64,000 nt of DNA from CAVVJA01 sp963801715 (GCA_963801715.1 CAWDGB010000023.1:1-64000), one strand, 5' to 3'. Counted from the stretch's first letter, positions 37,007 to 47,051 are shown. Program-made: numbers and translations. The notes: generated from the sequence alone by a model not told the origin.

Positions 37007-37843
37007 ATGCCGGCGTGGATCTGCGTCACATGCGGCGTGCAGTACCCAGACACCGACCGGCCTCCGGGCGCCTGCCCAATCTGTGAGGACGAACGCCAAT
37101 ACGTGGGCTGGCACGGCCAGCAGTGGACGACCATGGCCGAGATCGCCGGCAGCCACACGGTGCTCGTGCGGAACGAGGAGGCTGACCTGGTCGGCATCGG
37201 CGTCGAACCGTCCTTCGCGATCGGCCAGCGCGCATTACTGGTGCGCACCGCGCACGGCAACGTGCTGTGGGACTGTATCTCGCTGCTCGACGAGCACGCC
37301 CGTGGGCAGATAGCCGCCCTCGGCGGAATCGCCGCAATCTGCCTGTCCCACCCGCACTTCTATGCCGCCAACGTCGAGTTCGCCGACGCGTTCGACGCGC
37401 GCATCTTCATCCCGCGCGCCGACCGGCACTGGATCCAGCGACCGTCCCCGCGGATCGAGCTGTTCGATGACGACATCGAACCGGTGCCTGGCCTCACCCT
37501 GGCCCGCATCGGCGGACACTTCGACGGCGCCGCCGTGCTGCACTGGCCTGCTGGCTCCGACCAGCGGGGCGCGCTGCTCACCGGAGACACCATCACCGTT
37601 GTGCAAGACCGCGATTGGGTCAGTTTCATGTGGAGCTTCCCCAACCTCATCCCCCTCGATCAGGCCACCGTCCTCGACATCGCCCGCCGAGTCGAACGAT
37701 TCACCTTCGACCGGGTCTACGGCGGCTGGTGGGGACGGGTCGTCGTCGAGGATGGCGCTGGCGCCATCCGCCGCTCCGCCGACCGCTACGTCGCACGCCT
37801 CAACGGCCAACGACCACCACCGCAAGTCGGCCGATCCCGGTAG
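37007..37843 (+). CDS. MBL-fold protein with N-terminal rubredoxin-like zinc/iron knuckle
   Basis: 278 aa from ATG 37007 behind a strong GGAAAGGAG. Residues 6-26 carry two CxxC pairs (CVTC, CPIC), as in rubredoxin-like metal knuckles. A metallo-beta-lactamase fold follows: VLWDCISLLDEHARGQIAAL, AICLSHPHFYAANVEFADAF, LARIGGHFDGAAVLHW, GALLTGDTITVVQD. The MBL HxHxDH motif is reduced to HPHFYA, so the metal site is atypical; the later His (GGHF) and Asp (TGDT) are kept. Substrate unknown. Intact. Confidence 0.8.
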   Translation: MPAWICVTCGVQYPDTDRPPGACPICEDERQYVGWHGQQWTTMAEIAGSHTVLVRNEEADLVGIGVEPSFAIGQRALLVRTAHGNVLWDCISLLDEHARGQIAALGGIAAICLSHPHFYAANVEFADAFDARIFIPRADRHWIQRPSPRIELFDDDIEPVPGLTLARIGGHFDGAAVLHWPAGSDQRGALLTGDTITVVQDRDWVSFMWSFPNLIPLDQATVLDIARRVERFTFDRVYGGWWGRVVVEDGAGAIRRSADRYVARLNGQRPPPQVGRSR

Positions 37844-38298
37844 CCATCGCGGCCGCCGGCCGTGGCTGGATGGAAACGTGAGCTGGTAGGGCAGGCGGCT
37901 CACAAGACAATTCCGCGCCTCCGCGAAACGGAACCGTTGTCCGACTCGTCGCGCTGCGAGTTTCGCGACGTCACGGGACTGCCGGTTGGATGGGAAGCAA
38001 GAGCCCGGCGACGTCGTCAACGGTGCGAGGTCACGACCCGATGTTCCGCAATCGGCGCTCGAGAAGCCGTACATTGCGACGACGCAGCGCACGATCTCCG
38101 TCGATAAAGCACCTGCGGCCGGGTGAAGGCGTCGGCAGATGAATCTGTATTTGGCGCCTCGACGAACGCCATGGACCGCTCATGGCCGATGTGCGCGCGG
38201 TGCTGCGTACGCTCGTGCCGTCTGTGTCGAATCGGGCTGCCGCCGTTCGTGGACAAGGTGGAGGGTGGCCACAGGGGCCATCCGGCAAAGGAGGAGAC
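37844..38298. other. Intergenic, no gene seen
   Basis: About 450 bases. Only the ribosome binding site AAAGGAGGAG before 38299 is clear. Confidence 0.45.
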
Positions 38299-38664
38299 AT
38301 GACCGAGTACCTCATCGCCTTCAACGACGAGTGGGTGCCCGACCACGCGGTCGAGGACCTGCGCGAGAAGGCCGAGGTTGTAAGGGCGTTGGTGGCAGAG
38401 ATGAAGGCTGCCGGGGTCTTCGTGTTCACCGGCGGCCTGGACGATGCTGCCCCCGTGTTCAGTGTCGATGCGTCGAGCGGCACGCCGCTGTTCACCGACG
38501 GTCCGTTCGTCGAGTCCAAGGAGCACCTCGGCGGCTTCGCCGTGGTGGATGTGGCCGACGAGGAGGCGGCGCGGCTGTGGGCAGGAAAGATCGCGGTGGC
38601 CTGCGGTTGGCCGCAGGAGGTGCGACGGTTCCGGGTCCCCATGCAACGTCCAGAGATTTCTTAA
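38299..38664 (+). CDS. YCII-domain protein
   Basis: 121 aa from ATG 38299 with near-perfect AAAGGAGGAG. YCII/DGPF pattern: YLIAFNDEWVPDHAVEDL, AGVFVFTGGLDDAAPVF, TDGPFVESKEHLGGFAVVDV, WAGKIAVACGWPQEVRRF. Small dimeric alpha/beta barrel proteins of this kind often sit near ECF sigma factors; none is seen here. Biochemical role not established. Intact. Confidence 0.88.
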   Translation: MTEYLIAFNDEWVPDHAVEDLREKAEVVRALVAEMKAAGVFVFTGGLDDAAPVFSVDASSGTPLFTDGPFVESKEHLGGFAVVDVADEEAARLWAGKIAVACGWPQEVRRFRVPMQRPEIS

Positions 38665-38872
38665 CGGAATCTGCGGGCGTTCCTACTGCGAGGCTCTGCT
38701 CCGGATTCTTGTAGATACCACCGGTTGTTTCCTCCTGACCCAGAGACATCTCGATAGGCGCTCATCGGCCGCGGTAAGAACGACTGCGGGGACGTGCTTG
38801 TGAGGATTGGGGTCGGTCGGCTGCACCGGACGGGCCGTTGGCCCAATCGTCCGGGTCCCTACGCTTGAGGGC

Positions 38873-39313
38873 ATGACGATCCTGCGGATGGACAACGTCG
38901 GCATTGTCTTCGACGACCTCGACACGGCTGTCGCGTTCTTTGTCGAACTCGGCCTAGAGCTGGAGGGCAAGATGACAGTGGAGGGAGAGTGGTCGGACCG
39001 CATCGTCGGACTCGACGGCCAGCGCGTCGACGTCGCCATGATGCGGACTCCGGACGGCCACAGCAAGCTCGAGCTGATGAGCTACCAGAAGCCGACCATG
39101 ATCAGGCCCGAGCCGCAGAACGCACCGCCGAATACACTAGGAATCCGTCGCCTCATGTTCGCCGTCGACGATATTGAGGAGACCATCGCCCGACTGCGAA
39201 CCCATGGCGCCGAGCTCATCGGCGAGGTGGTGCGGTACGAGGACATCTTTCTGCTCTGCTACCTCCGCGGCCCCGAAGGCGTCATCGTCGCGCTGGCCGA
39301 GGAACTCAGCTGA
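38873..39313 (+). CDS. VOC (glyoxalase/bleomycin-resistance) family protein
   Basis: 146 aa from ATG 38873. Two beta-alpha-beta-beta-beta repeats: MDNVGIVFDDLDTAVAFFVE with LGLELEGKMTVEGEW, and GIRRLMFAVDDIEETIARLR with GVIVALAEELS. Conserved Glu in KLELMSYQ and the C-terminal region fits a metal site, although the first-position metal ligand is not the usual His. Could be a lyase, dioxygenase or binding protein; substrate unknown. Lies 200 bases after the YCII gene on the same strand. Confidence 0.85.
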   Translation: MTILRMDNVGIVFDDLDTAVAFFVELGLELEGKMTVEGEWSDRIVGLDGQRVDVAMMRTPDGHSKLELMSYQKPTMIRPEPQNAPPNTLGIRRLMFAVDDIEETIARLRTHGAELIGEVVRYEDIFLLCYLRGPEGVIVALAEELS

Positions 39314-39468
39314 ACCATTCGGAGGCGGCAACGGCATACCTGTCCGCCGCAGCCAGGACGGCTGTGATTGCCAATCTGAGTCGGTCCGCTCGGCCTCGAA
39401 GATCGGACACATCGGCATCTCGGCGTTCGAGGACGACACCGCGTGTGTACCTCCGCCGCGACCCGGTT

Positions 39469-40116
39469 TCATTTCACCACCCGGTACTTTAGGTGCGTGA
39501 CGCCGGGCGCCTCGACGGCCCGGACCTGCTCAAGCTGCACCTCCGCGTCCCCGAGGTTGCCGAAGATGCGAGCACCGTCGCCGAGCAGCACCGGGACAAC
39601 GTGGAGCTCAAGCTCATCCAGCAGTCGCGCTGCCAGGTACTGCTGAGCGATGTTGCCGCCGCCCCAAAGCATGACGTCTTTGCCGCCGGCGGCCTCCCTC
39701 GCCTGTTCGAGCGCGTACCCGATTCCGTCGGTGACGAAGTGGAACGTGGTCCCGCCCTCCATCTCCACGGGATCGCGCGGGTGATGGGTGACGATGAACA
39801 CGGGGTAGTGGTAGGGCGGGTTATCGCCCCACCAGCCCGTCCATTGCTCGTCGCCCCAGGCACCACCACCGATAGGGCCGAACATGTTCCGGCCCATCAC
39901 CGCCGCGCCGATGTTCTCCCTCGATTCCTCGACTATCCGTGCGCTCTCGTTCACCTCGCCGCCTTGCTGGCCGTGGGACTGGCGCCAGGCGGCCAGCGGA
40001 ACCACCCAGTCGTGGAGCCGCTCGCCGCCATCGCCGAGCGGGTTCACCTCGCTCTGGTTCGGGCCGGCGACGAAACCGTCCAGCGAGATCGAGATATGAC
40101 ACCTAAGCTTGCTCAT
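39469..40116 (-). CDS. RibD/dihydrofolate-reductase-like protein
   Basis: 215 aa from ATG 40116. RibD C-terminal domain: KLRCHISISLDGFVAGPNQS, AAVMGRNMFGPIGGGAW, VFIVTHHPRDPVEMEGGTTF, DVMLWGGGNIAQQYLAARLL, ELHVVPVLLGDGARIFG. These NADPH-binding proteins are relatives of pyrimidine reductase and DHFR, but stand-alone copies rarely have a known substrate. Convergent with the VOC gene. Intact. Confidence 0.88.
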   Translation of the reverse strand: MSKLRCHISISLDGFVAGPNQSEVNPLGDGGERLHDWVVPLAAWRQSHGQQGGEVNESARIVEESRENIGAAVMGRNMFGPIGGGAWGDEQWTGWWGDNPPYHYPVFIVTHHPRDPVEMEGGTTFHFVTDGIGYALEQAREAAGGKDVMLWGGGNIAQQYLAARLLDELELHVVPVLLGDGARIFGNLGDAEVQLEQVRAVEAPGVTHLKYRVVK

Positions 40117-40417
40117 CGTGCCTCCTCAGTAGGCTCCGCTGCGGTCGCGGGGACCCTTGATAGATAGAGAGCAATTGCCGACTGCTGCACCGTCGTTCGG
40201 CGCCGTCACGAGGTAGTCGCAGCCCGCCCGGCCATCTCGACATCACCACCCGGCCGTCTACGTCGGGCTCGTAGCTCCCTTCCGGTTTGGGATGTTTCTG
40301 GCTGCCGGAGACTTCTCCAGGCGCCTGCCTCTCATTGCCCGCGCCATTGCGTGCCACTGGCTCAGGCGTCGTCGCTAGGCAACGCTGCGCCGCGACTCGT
40401 CGTTGGAAATTACACGG

Positions 40418-40719
40418 TCAATCGGCACTCCGCTGAAGTTGCCATGCTGCTTCGAGAGCATCCTCGATCGCACCAGCGTCGCCTCTTGCGAGGTCAGCGA
40501 CCACCATCATGTGCTTGCTATAACGGATCGGCACACTGAAGGTTTCGGGAAACTGCCGCAGGACCGAGGCGCGGTAGTCGAAGTCGGCTCGGATCACCAC
40601 ATGGGTGTCGTCGAGCTGGCGGGCGACGAGCCTGCCGTGTAGCGCCACTGGGCCAGCCCGTCCGCCGTAGTGCGCCGCACACCATGCAGCGCCTCGGCCA
40701 GCCGGTCTACCTCGTCCAT
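40418..40719 (-). pseudogene. MmcQ/YjbR-like small protein, one frameshift
   Basis: ATG 40719 gives MDEVDRLAEALHGVRRTTAD then GLAQW; a shift near 40642 continues HGRLVARQLDDTHVVIRADF, LRQFPETFSVP, HMMVVADLARGDAGAIEDAL and EAAWQLQRSAD. About 100 aa joined, normal for the group. Function unknown in general (YjbR fold, possible DNA or nucleotide binding). Confidence 0.6.
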
Positions 40720-40782
40720 CTGCAGCACTGCCGCCTTCCGTGCTTGTCTGTGCTCAAAATCACCGGATACGCACCGCAGCCC

Positions 40783-41699
40783 CTACCGGAAGTCGTCGAT
40801 GCCTGCGCCGTCGTCCCGTTCCCAGCCGTAGGCGGCGAGGTAGCCCCAGCAGTCGGGTCTGCTGCCGTCGGTGTCGGTGATGCCGTAAGCGTCGGCGAGC
40901 TGGCGAGAGGAGATGATCGTGCCAGCCCAGCGGGCAGCATCGTCTGCCCCGGCGAGCGCGCCAACGCCCCTGGCGACGTAGGTGGGTGATTCGGAGATCG
41001 CGAAACCGGGGGTCTTGGCACAGGCCTCGCGCCAGGTGGCCTCGGTGACACCGTAGTTTTCCAGCATCCTTTCCGACCGCAGCCAGCCCGGCGTCACGCC
41101 GACTGCGGTCACCGGATGGACTTCCAGTTCGGCGGTGAGGCCTTTCACGATCCGCTCGACGTTGGCCTTCACCAGGTCGTAGTAAAACCCAACATTGCGG
41201 CGGAACTCGGCGTTGGCCTCCGACGTGCCGTCAGTCATCTCCACCACCAGGCCGCGAGTGCCGTGCGCAGTGGCCGTGCGCAGCATCAGCGGAATCGCCG
41301 CCCGGCTGGTGATCAGGTGCGTGTGCACGCCCATCTGCATCATCCGCAGGCCGCCACGCCAGTCGTGCTCCCACAGCGGCTTGTCCCACTGCATGTACCG
41401 GTCTCCGCCGAAGATGTCGTTGACCAGCACGTCGAGACGCCCGTGCTCACCGTCGATGCCCGCGACCAGAGCGTCTACCAGGCCGGGATCTTCGTGATCA
41501 ACGACGGTGACGGCGCCCGCGCCTGCAGCGCGGATTAAGTCGCCGGTCTCCTCGATCGTCTCCGGCCTGCCGAGTTCCGAAGGACCGGAGGTCATGCTGC
41601 TGCGCCGGTCGCATAGACGAAGAACCCAGCCCGGGCCAGCTCGATGGCGATTGCCCGGCCCGCACCTCTGGTGGCACCCGCCACCAGGGCAACGCGCAT
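40783..41699 (-). pseudogene. Short-chain dehydrogenase/reductase, one frameshift
   Basis: ATG 41699 gives the Rossmann start MRVALVAGATRGAGRAIAIE and LARAGFFVYATG; a shift near 41608 continues MTSGPSELGRPETIEETGDL and LDVLVNDIFGGDRYMQW. The catalytic Tyr-x-x-x-Lys is FYYDLVKANVERI, and TAVGVTPGWLRSERML follows. Joined about 305 aa. The frame after the shift is open to the end, so one base restores it. Uses NAD(P); substrate unknown. Confidence 0.82.
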
Positions 41700-42040
41700 G
41701 CTGTCAACCTCATCAGCCACCAGATCAGTAAACACGAACAACGGCGGAGCGATCATGAACGGCGCGGATCATCGCCTGGCATGGTCGGACCTACCAGCCG
41801 CGTAAGCAAGTCCGGCCCACACAGTCCAGTAAACCCACCGAGCGCTGCCGCCGGTGCGCGGTGGTGGTGATATCGACGCGCCTTCGAAGCCTGGTGTTGA
41901 ACCTGCCGGTGCGCCCAAACCCCTTGGTATCAGGACCTTCCAGGGTCCGCCCGCCGCTGGGTCGTCAAGCGGAGCCAACAGCGTGGATGGTCAAGGTGCG
42001 GTGCGGTCCGACCGGGCGAGCGATTTGCTTCTCTCCGTGG
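41700..42040. other. No recognisable gene
   Basis: About 340 bases between the SDR start and the stop of the DHA2 exporter. Nothing assigned. Confidence 0.4.
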
Positions 42041-43552
42041 TTAGGCGCCGGCCGGTACTCCGGGCTGCGTGGTCATGTTGTCTTTGCCGGCATTGACCAA
42101 GACCAGAACGGCCGCGAACGCCGCGGCGATCAGCCCGAACCCGATCCAGAACGCGAGGTGATAGCCGTGGATCGCCGCGAGCGGGTTGAACGCGGACGGT
42201 GAGAGGTGATGGGCCACGAGATAGGACGCGACCGCACTCGCATAGAACGTGTTCAACAACGCGGTGCCCAGGGATCCGCCGATCTGCTGGGTCGAGTTGA
42301 GCACCGCGCTGGCGACTCCCGCGTCGTCGTTGTTCACCCCGGCGAGCGCGAGGTTCGAGAGCGGCACGATCACCAGCGCCAGGCCGACGCTCATCAGTAG
42401 CTCTCCGGGCAGAACGGTGGTAACCCAGCTGCTGGTGTCGGAGATGCGGGTGAAGGTGGCCAGACCGATCGCAGCCATAGCGAGCCCGATCAGCATGAGT
42501 GGCTTGGGTCCGGTGCGCGGTAGCAGGCCCGACACCACGCCCGAGGTGACGATGATCCCGGCGCTGAACGGCAGGAATGCGATGCCCGACTTGAGTGCGC
42601 TGTAGCCCAGGTTGTACTGGAAGTAGTAACTCAGGAACAGGAACATCGCGAACAGCCCGGCGAAGACCAGCAGCGACGCGAGATACGAGCCGCCGCGATT
42701 GCGGTCGAGCACTACCCGCATCGGCAACAGTGGGCTCGCCGAACGCAGCTCGACGAGCACGAACGCGACCAGCAAGATGCCGGCGCCCACGAAGCAGCTG
42801 ACGGCCTGGACCGAGAGCCAGCCGACACCGGTCTTGGCCGCTTGGGTGAATCCGTACACGAGGGCGACCAGCCCGGCCGTGCCGAGGATCGCGCCAGGGA
42901 TGTCGTATGAGCTGCCGCCCCGGGACTTGCTCTCGGTGATCAGGATCGTGCCGGCAATGAAGGCCACGATCGCGATCGGCACATTGATCAGCAGGCACCA
43001 GCGCCACGACGCGTACTCGGTCAGTGTGCCGCCCAGGATCAAGCCGATCGCGGCGCCACCTCCCGAGATGGCGCCGTAGACCGCGAACGCCCGAGACCGG
43101 TCCTTCACCTCGGTGAAGGTCACCGAGATCAGTGACAAGGCAGCGGGCGCGAGCAGCGCCGCGAACCCGCCCTGGACCGCCCGGGCGACGAAGAGCGTCG
43201 CGCCGTTCTGCGCCGCACCGCCGAGCGCCGACGCCGCGGCGAACCCGAGTAGCCCGATCAGGAAGCTCCGCTTACGGCCGGTGTAGTCGGCGATCCGTCC
43301 GCCCAGCAGCAGCAGGCCACCGAACGCAAGGGTGTAGGCGGTGATCGTCCACTGCCGATCAGCGTTGGAGATATTCAGGTCGCGTTGCGCCGAGGGCAGC
43401 GCAATGGTCACGACGGTGCCGTCGAGTACCACCATCAGTTGAGCGATCGCTATCACCGCCAGGGCCCACCATCGGCGGTTGGGTAGTTCTTCGAGTCGGT
43501 TCTCGTGGCCGTCTCGCTCGCCTTGGGCGGCCAGCTCCGCGTCTGAAGCCAT
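42041..43552 (-). CDS. DHA2-family MFS drug exporter (14 TM)
   Basis: 503 aa from ATG 43552; GAAAGGAACG lies at suitable distance, and a TTG two codons upstream is an alternative. Motif C/D1 region IAQLMVVLDGTVVTIALPSA, motif A LGGRIADYTGRKRSFLIG, and GGGAAIGLILGGTLTEYASW (motif C). Fourteen hydrophobic helices. Proton-driven export of drugs or metabolites. Intact. No TetR/MarR repressor gene is adjacent, which is unusual for this family. Confidence 0.9.
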   Translation of the reverse strand: MASDAELAAQGERDGHENRLEELPNRRWWALAVIAIAQLMVVLDGTVVTIALPSAQRDLNISNADRQWTITAYTLAFGGLLLLGGRIADYTGRKRSFLIGLLGFAAASALGGAAQNGATLFVARAVQGGFAALLAPAALSLISVTFTEVKDRSRAFAVYGAISGGGAAIGLILGGTLTEYASWRWCLLINVPIAIVAFIAGTILITESKSRGGSSYDIPGAILGTAGLVALVYGFTQAAKTGVGWLSVQAVSCFVGAGILLVAFVLVELRSASPLLPMRVVLDRNRGGSYLASLLVFAGLFAMFLFLSYYFQYNLGYSALKSGIAFLPFSAGIIVTSGVVSGLLPRTGPKPLMLIGLAMAAIGLATFTRISDTSSWVTTVLPGELLMSVGLALVIVPLSNLALAGVNNDDAGVASAVLNSTQQIGGSLGTALLNTFYASAVASYLVAHHLSPSAFNPLAAIHGYHLAFWIGFGLIAAAFAAVLVLVNAGKDNMTTQPGVPAGA

Positions 43553-43588
43553 GATCAACGTTCCTTTCTCGGCAAGATCGTCTCGGGG

Positions 43589-43877
43589 CTACGCGGCTTG
43601 GGTGGCTTGTCGCAGTGGCGCCAGCGCCTGGCTCCAGGCGATGACCTCCCCAAGAAGCGTGTCGAGCACCTGGGCTTGATGAGCCCCGGGTCTGAGTTCG
43701 GTGAAGTTTTCAAAATCGGTGAACAACGAGAAACCGAGCACGGAGCCCATCGGGGGCCACCGGCACCTGTGCCATGAGTTCGCTGAACGTCGCCCGCATT
43801 GTTTGGACATCCGCGCTGGTGTCGAGGCCGCCCTGGTGCAGGATGGCGTCCAAGTGGCGCCGCTGCTCTTTGCCCAT
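43589..43877 (-). pseudogene. Fusion of two scraps: hydrolase N-terminus and FMN-reductase-like C-terminus
   Basis: ATG 43877 gives MGKEQRRHLDAILHQGGLDT and MRATFSELMAQVPVAPDG, like the start of HSL-type alpha/beta hydrolases. In another frame the end reads FSLFTDFENFTELRPGAHQA, then LLGEVIAWSQALAPLRQ, like the C-terminal helix of NAD(P)H-dependent FMN reductases. The middle of both is missing, so this is a deletion joint. Family calls are tentative. Confidence 0.35.
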
Positions 43878-43940
43878 CACCACACGATCGCCTTGACCCA
43901 GGTGAGCTGTCCTCACCGGATGATGGTGATTCCGCCCGCC

Positions 43941-44171
43941 CTACTCAGGCCGCTGCGGTCTCGGCCTGATCTGGCGCAGTTCGAGAAGTTCGAGGCCGAG
44001 CGCTTCGATCAGCGCAACGACGCCGAACACCGCGGATCGATCTTCGAGCCAGCCGGTGAGCACGGTCTCGCTGCCCGTCAGCTCAGACACCATCGTGGGG
44101 AAGGCGGACAGAGCGGTAGCCCCGAGCCGACCCCTTATCCGGATCGTGTACAAGCCCTGCGGTGTGGCCAC
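43941..44171 (-). CDS. Small conserved-looking hypothetical protein
   Basis: 76 aa from GTG 44171. Reads VATPQGLYTIRIRGRLGATA, then LSAFPTMVSELTGSETVLTG and VFGVVALIEALGLELLELRQ. Beta-rich start, amphipathic end, no known motif; the pattern is clearly coding. It lies about 75 bases after the LAL regulator on the same strand. Confidence 0.55.
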   Translation of the reverse strand: MATPQGLYTIRIRGRLGATALSAFPTMVSELTGSETVLTGWLEDRSAVFGVVALIEALGLELLELRQIRPRPQRPE

Positions 44172-44246
44172 GGCATCATCGTGCGGCCCGACCTAGTGAG
44201 CCGGCGACGCCGGAATCAGGTGATTACACGCGCCGACACTCGGGGG

Positions 44247-47051
44247 CTATTTCGATGATGTTGGCGAGAGCCGGTTTGAGAGGAGCCGGAGCTGGCGTGC
44301 GTGTTGAACGGCGGCAGAGCGATCACGCACACCGAGCTTGGCATAGACGTTGCGGATGTGAGTGTTGACCGTGTTGATCGAGACGTGGAGCTCTTGCGCG
44401 ATCTCCGTCCGCGTCAGGTTTGTCGGCAGATATCGCAGTACGCGGAGCTCGCTGGGGCTCAGTTCGTCCGATTGCAATAGCGGCTCTCGGTCGGTGCGAG
44501 GCGCCGACGCGCCTCGCACCAGGTCGACGATGTCAGCGAGAAGGGCACCATGAGCCGTTTCGTGATGGGGGAGCGCGTCGAGCAACCCCGCGGCTTCGGT
44601 CATGGCAAACGGGAAGATCAGCCGGTCCGGCTCGGCGGTCGCGAGCGCTGCCTCGGCTGCGGCCGCGGCGGCGTTTCGATCGCCCAGGTGTAGGTGCGCG
44701 GTGCCGGCGAGCAGATGCGCTTCAACGAGTGTGAACGCGGGGCCGCCTGGGGCCGTGATGTCCCGAACCTCTCGGAGTACGTCCAACGCCGTGGCGGGGT
44801 CCCCGTCCGCAATGCAGATCACTGCACGCGCATTGCAAATGGCACCCATTCCCATTCGCTCCGGTTCGGCCGAGAATCCAGTGAGCGTTGCGCGTGCCTC
44901 GTCTGGCATCCCAAGGCGAGCCTGCGTGGCCGCGAGCCAGCCGGTAATCCGCGGCGCGAGAAAGTGGACCCCGGTGAGTAGCGACTGCGCTTGCGCTGCC
45001 GCCGCGAATGCTTTGAGCGCCGATTGATGTTGCCCGCGACCCGAGTGCAACATGCCCGTCGCCAGGTGCAGAAGCACTGCGGCGGCCGGGTCAACATGAG
45101 CCTCGGCGACCTCCCAGGCGCGGCGTAGCCAGCGCTCTCCCTCGTCGAACTCCCCCATCCAGATCGCCGTGCCGCCGACCGCCCCGAGCGCGAGCGCGAG
45201 TATCGGCCGATCCTCCAAGCCGTAACGCTCGGCCAGGGCTACCGCCTGACGGCCGCGCTCTCGTGCGGTCGCGACCGAGACAAGCCTTGACGGGAAAACT
45301 AGATGCGCGCGACACGCGACCTCTAGATAGGGTCGGCCGATCGTGTGGGCGAGCGCGGCTCCCTCGGAGAGGTGCCGCTCAGCGTCAGCGAGTCGTCCGG
45401 ACCACGTCTCGACGATCCCGAGATTCAGCAGCGCGACTCCCCGCAGCTCAGTACCCATCGCGATCTGATCGGTCAATTCCTCGGAGATCGAAGCATCGAG
45501 CAGGTTCACTTGCTCGATTACTTCACTGAACTGACCGCTACGCCGTGCCATCGCCAACCGCAAAGACGCGATCGCGACTGCCAGGCGGCGGCGGCGAGCC
45601 GGCGGAGCGCTTTGGACGTGGGACTCGGCCAGCGCCAGCTGAGCCGCTGCCTCGTCCAACCGCCCCTGCGCCAGCTGCGTTGCCGCGCGGGCCAGCGCCA
45701 GGTCGGGATGATCGACTGATGCGCCCCCCGGGAAGGAACGCAGCAGCGCGCCGATCGCCCCCTCCTGCCCGTCGAGCGTCAAACTGAACAAGTGGTCTTC
45801 GAGTATGCGAGCCGCATCGGGCCAGTCGCCCGCCGCGAGCGTATGTCGCACGGCCTCGACGGCCTCATCGTGGTCAGCGAACCAGAGTGCGGCCCGGCGG
45901 TGGAGGTCAGGAACCTCATCGGCCAACCTTCGGCGGAGTTCCAGGCGCAGGAAATCCGCCAAAAGCTGGTGGTAGCGAAACCAGGTGCGCTGAGCGTCGA
46001 GCGACACCACGAACGCGTTGGCGTCCTCCAGTTCCAGCAGCATCCGCTCCGAGCCCGAGCGGCCTGCCAGCAGGTCGGCGAGTTCCCCGTTCAACCGGTC
46101 GACGAGCGAGGTTCGCAACAGCATGCTCTGAACCTCGCTCGGTTGGCGTTCGAGCATCTCGGCCATCAGGTATTCCCCGATAGCCCTGTCGGTGCCCGAG
46201 AACTCTGCCACGAAACGCTCGGGATCCGGGTGACCTCTGAGCGAGATCACCGCCAGTCGCAGCCCAGCCGCCCAACCTTCCGTCCGCTGGTATAACGCGG
46301 CCACCCCGGCGTCGGACAGGCTGATCCCGGACGCGCCAAGCAGTTCGCGCGTTTCGTGCTCAGTGAACCGTAGATCGCCGGCCCGGATCTCGGCGACCTC
46401 GTCGGCAAGCCTGAGCTGGTGGAGCCTGATCGGCGGATCCCGACGAGACGACAACACCACACGCGCAGAGCTCGGCAGAATCGCGAGCAAATATTCGAGC
46501 TGCGTGAGGGCGTCAGTTGACCTCAGCTCATGGAGATCGTCGATGATCAGCACGACGGGTTCGAGTTGCTCGGCGACCTCTGACAGGACGCTGTCGATCA
46601 CCAGGTCTACGTCGAGCGCAGCGGTCGGCGCAGGTGGCGTCTCAGAATCAATCGAGCGCGCCGGGTTGCGTATCGCGTCTAGGACGGCGCACCAGAACCG
46701 CTGGTCGTTCTGTTGGTCGCGCTCGACGGACACGAACGCAACCCAACGAAGGTTGGTCGAGCGGTCAGCCCACGCACGCAACAGCGAGGTCTTCCCACTT
46801 CCCGGGGGCGCCGAAATGACAGTTACACGTTTGGTAAGAGAGCGATCGAGCAGCTGCAGGAGATCCTTCCGGTCGAGCAGACCCCGGCCGCCCGAAACGT
46901 CCCTTGAGTTCCGCTGCGGCGCCCGCTCCCCGCGCTGCCTCGTCACCAGCCTGGTCATGTCGGTGCCATGGACGAGTGCTCCGGTCACGTTAGGTGGTTG
47001 GACGACGCTCTGAACTGTCTCCGAACCTCGCTGTCGGGTCGTCATCGACAT
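44247..47051 (-). CDS. MalT/LAL-type LuxR-family ATPase regulator
   Basis: 934 aa from ATG 47051. N-terminal STAND ATPase: Walker A ISAPPGSGKTSLLRAWADRS (about 80), Walker B PVVLIIDDLHELRS, sensor-like SARVVLSSRRDPPIRLHQLR. A long TPR-like helical region (400-850, LALARAATQLAQGRLDEAAA; GVALLNLGIVETWSGRL) follows. C-terminal LuxR HTH is LSPSELRVLRYLPTNLTRTE with ELHVSINTVNTHIRNVYAKL. Such regulators oligomerise on an inducer and ATP. Target unknown; no sugar operon adjoins, and the nearest candidates are the small gene downstream and the DHA2 exporter. Intact over 2.8 kb. Confidence 0.92.
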   Translation of the reverse strand: MSMTTRQRGSETVQSVVQPPNVTGALVHGTDMTRLVTRQRGERAPQRNSRDVSGGRGLLDRKDLLQLLDRSLTKRVTVISAPPGSGKTSLLRAWADRSTNLRWVAFVSVERDQQNDQRFWCAVLDAIRNPARSIDSETPPAPTAALDVDLVIDSVLSEVAEQLEPVVLIIDDLHELRSTDALTQLEYLLAILPSSARVVLSSRRDPPIRLHQLRLADEVAEIRAGDLRFTEHETRELLGASGISLSDAGVAALYQRTEGWAAGLRLAVISLRGHPDPERFVAEFSGTDRAIGEYLMAEMLERQPSEVQSMLLRTSLVDRLNGELADLLAGRSGSERMLLELEDANAFVVSLDAQRTWFRYHQLLADFLRLELRRRLADEVPDLHRRAALWFADHDEAVEAVRHTLAAGDWPDAARILEDHLFSLTLDGQEGAIGALLRSFPGGASVDHPDLALARAATQLAQGRLDEAAAQLALAESHVQSAPPARRRRLAVAIASLRLAMARRSGQFSEVIEQVNLLDASISEELTDQIAMGTELRGVALLNLGIVETWSGRLADAERHLSEGAALAHTIGRPYLEVACRAHLVFPSRLVSVATARERGRQAVALAERYGLEDRPILALALGAVGGTAIWMGEFDEGERWLRRAWEVAEAHVDPAAAVLLHLATGMLHSGRGQHQSALKAFAAAAQAQSLLTGVHFLAPRITGWLAATQARLGMPDEARATLTGFSAEPERMGMGAICNARAVICIADGDPATALDVLREVRDITAPGGPAFTLVEAHLLAGTAHLHLGDRNAAAAAAEAALATAEPDRLIFPFAMTEAAGLLDALPHHETAHGALLADIVDLVRGASAPRTDREPLLQSDELSPSELRVLRYLPTNLTRTEIAQELHVSINTVNTHIRNVYAKLGVRDRSAAVQHARQLRLLSNRLSPTSSK

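Noticed and set aside
38299..39313. ECF sigma factor operon around the YCII and VOC genes
   Set aside because: YCII proteins are often next to ECF sigma genes, but none is encoded within several kilobases here.
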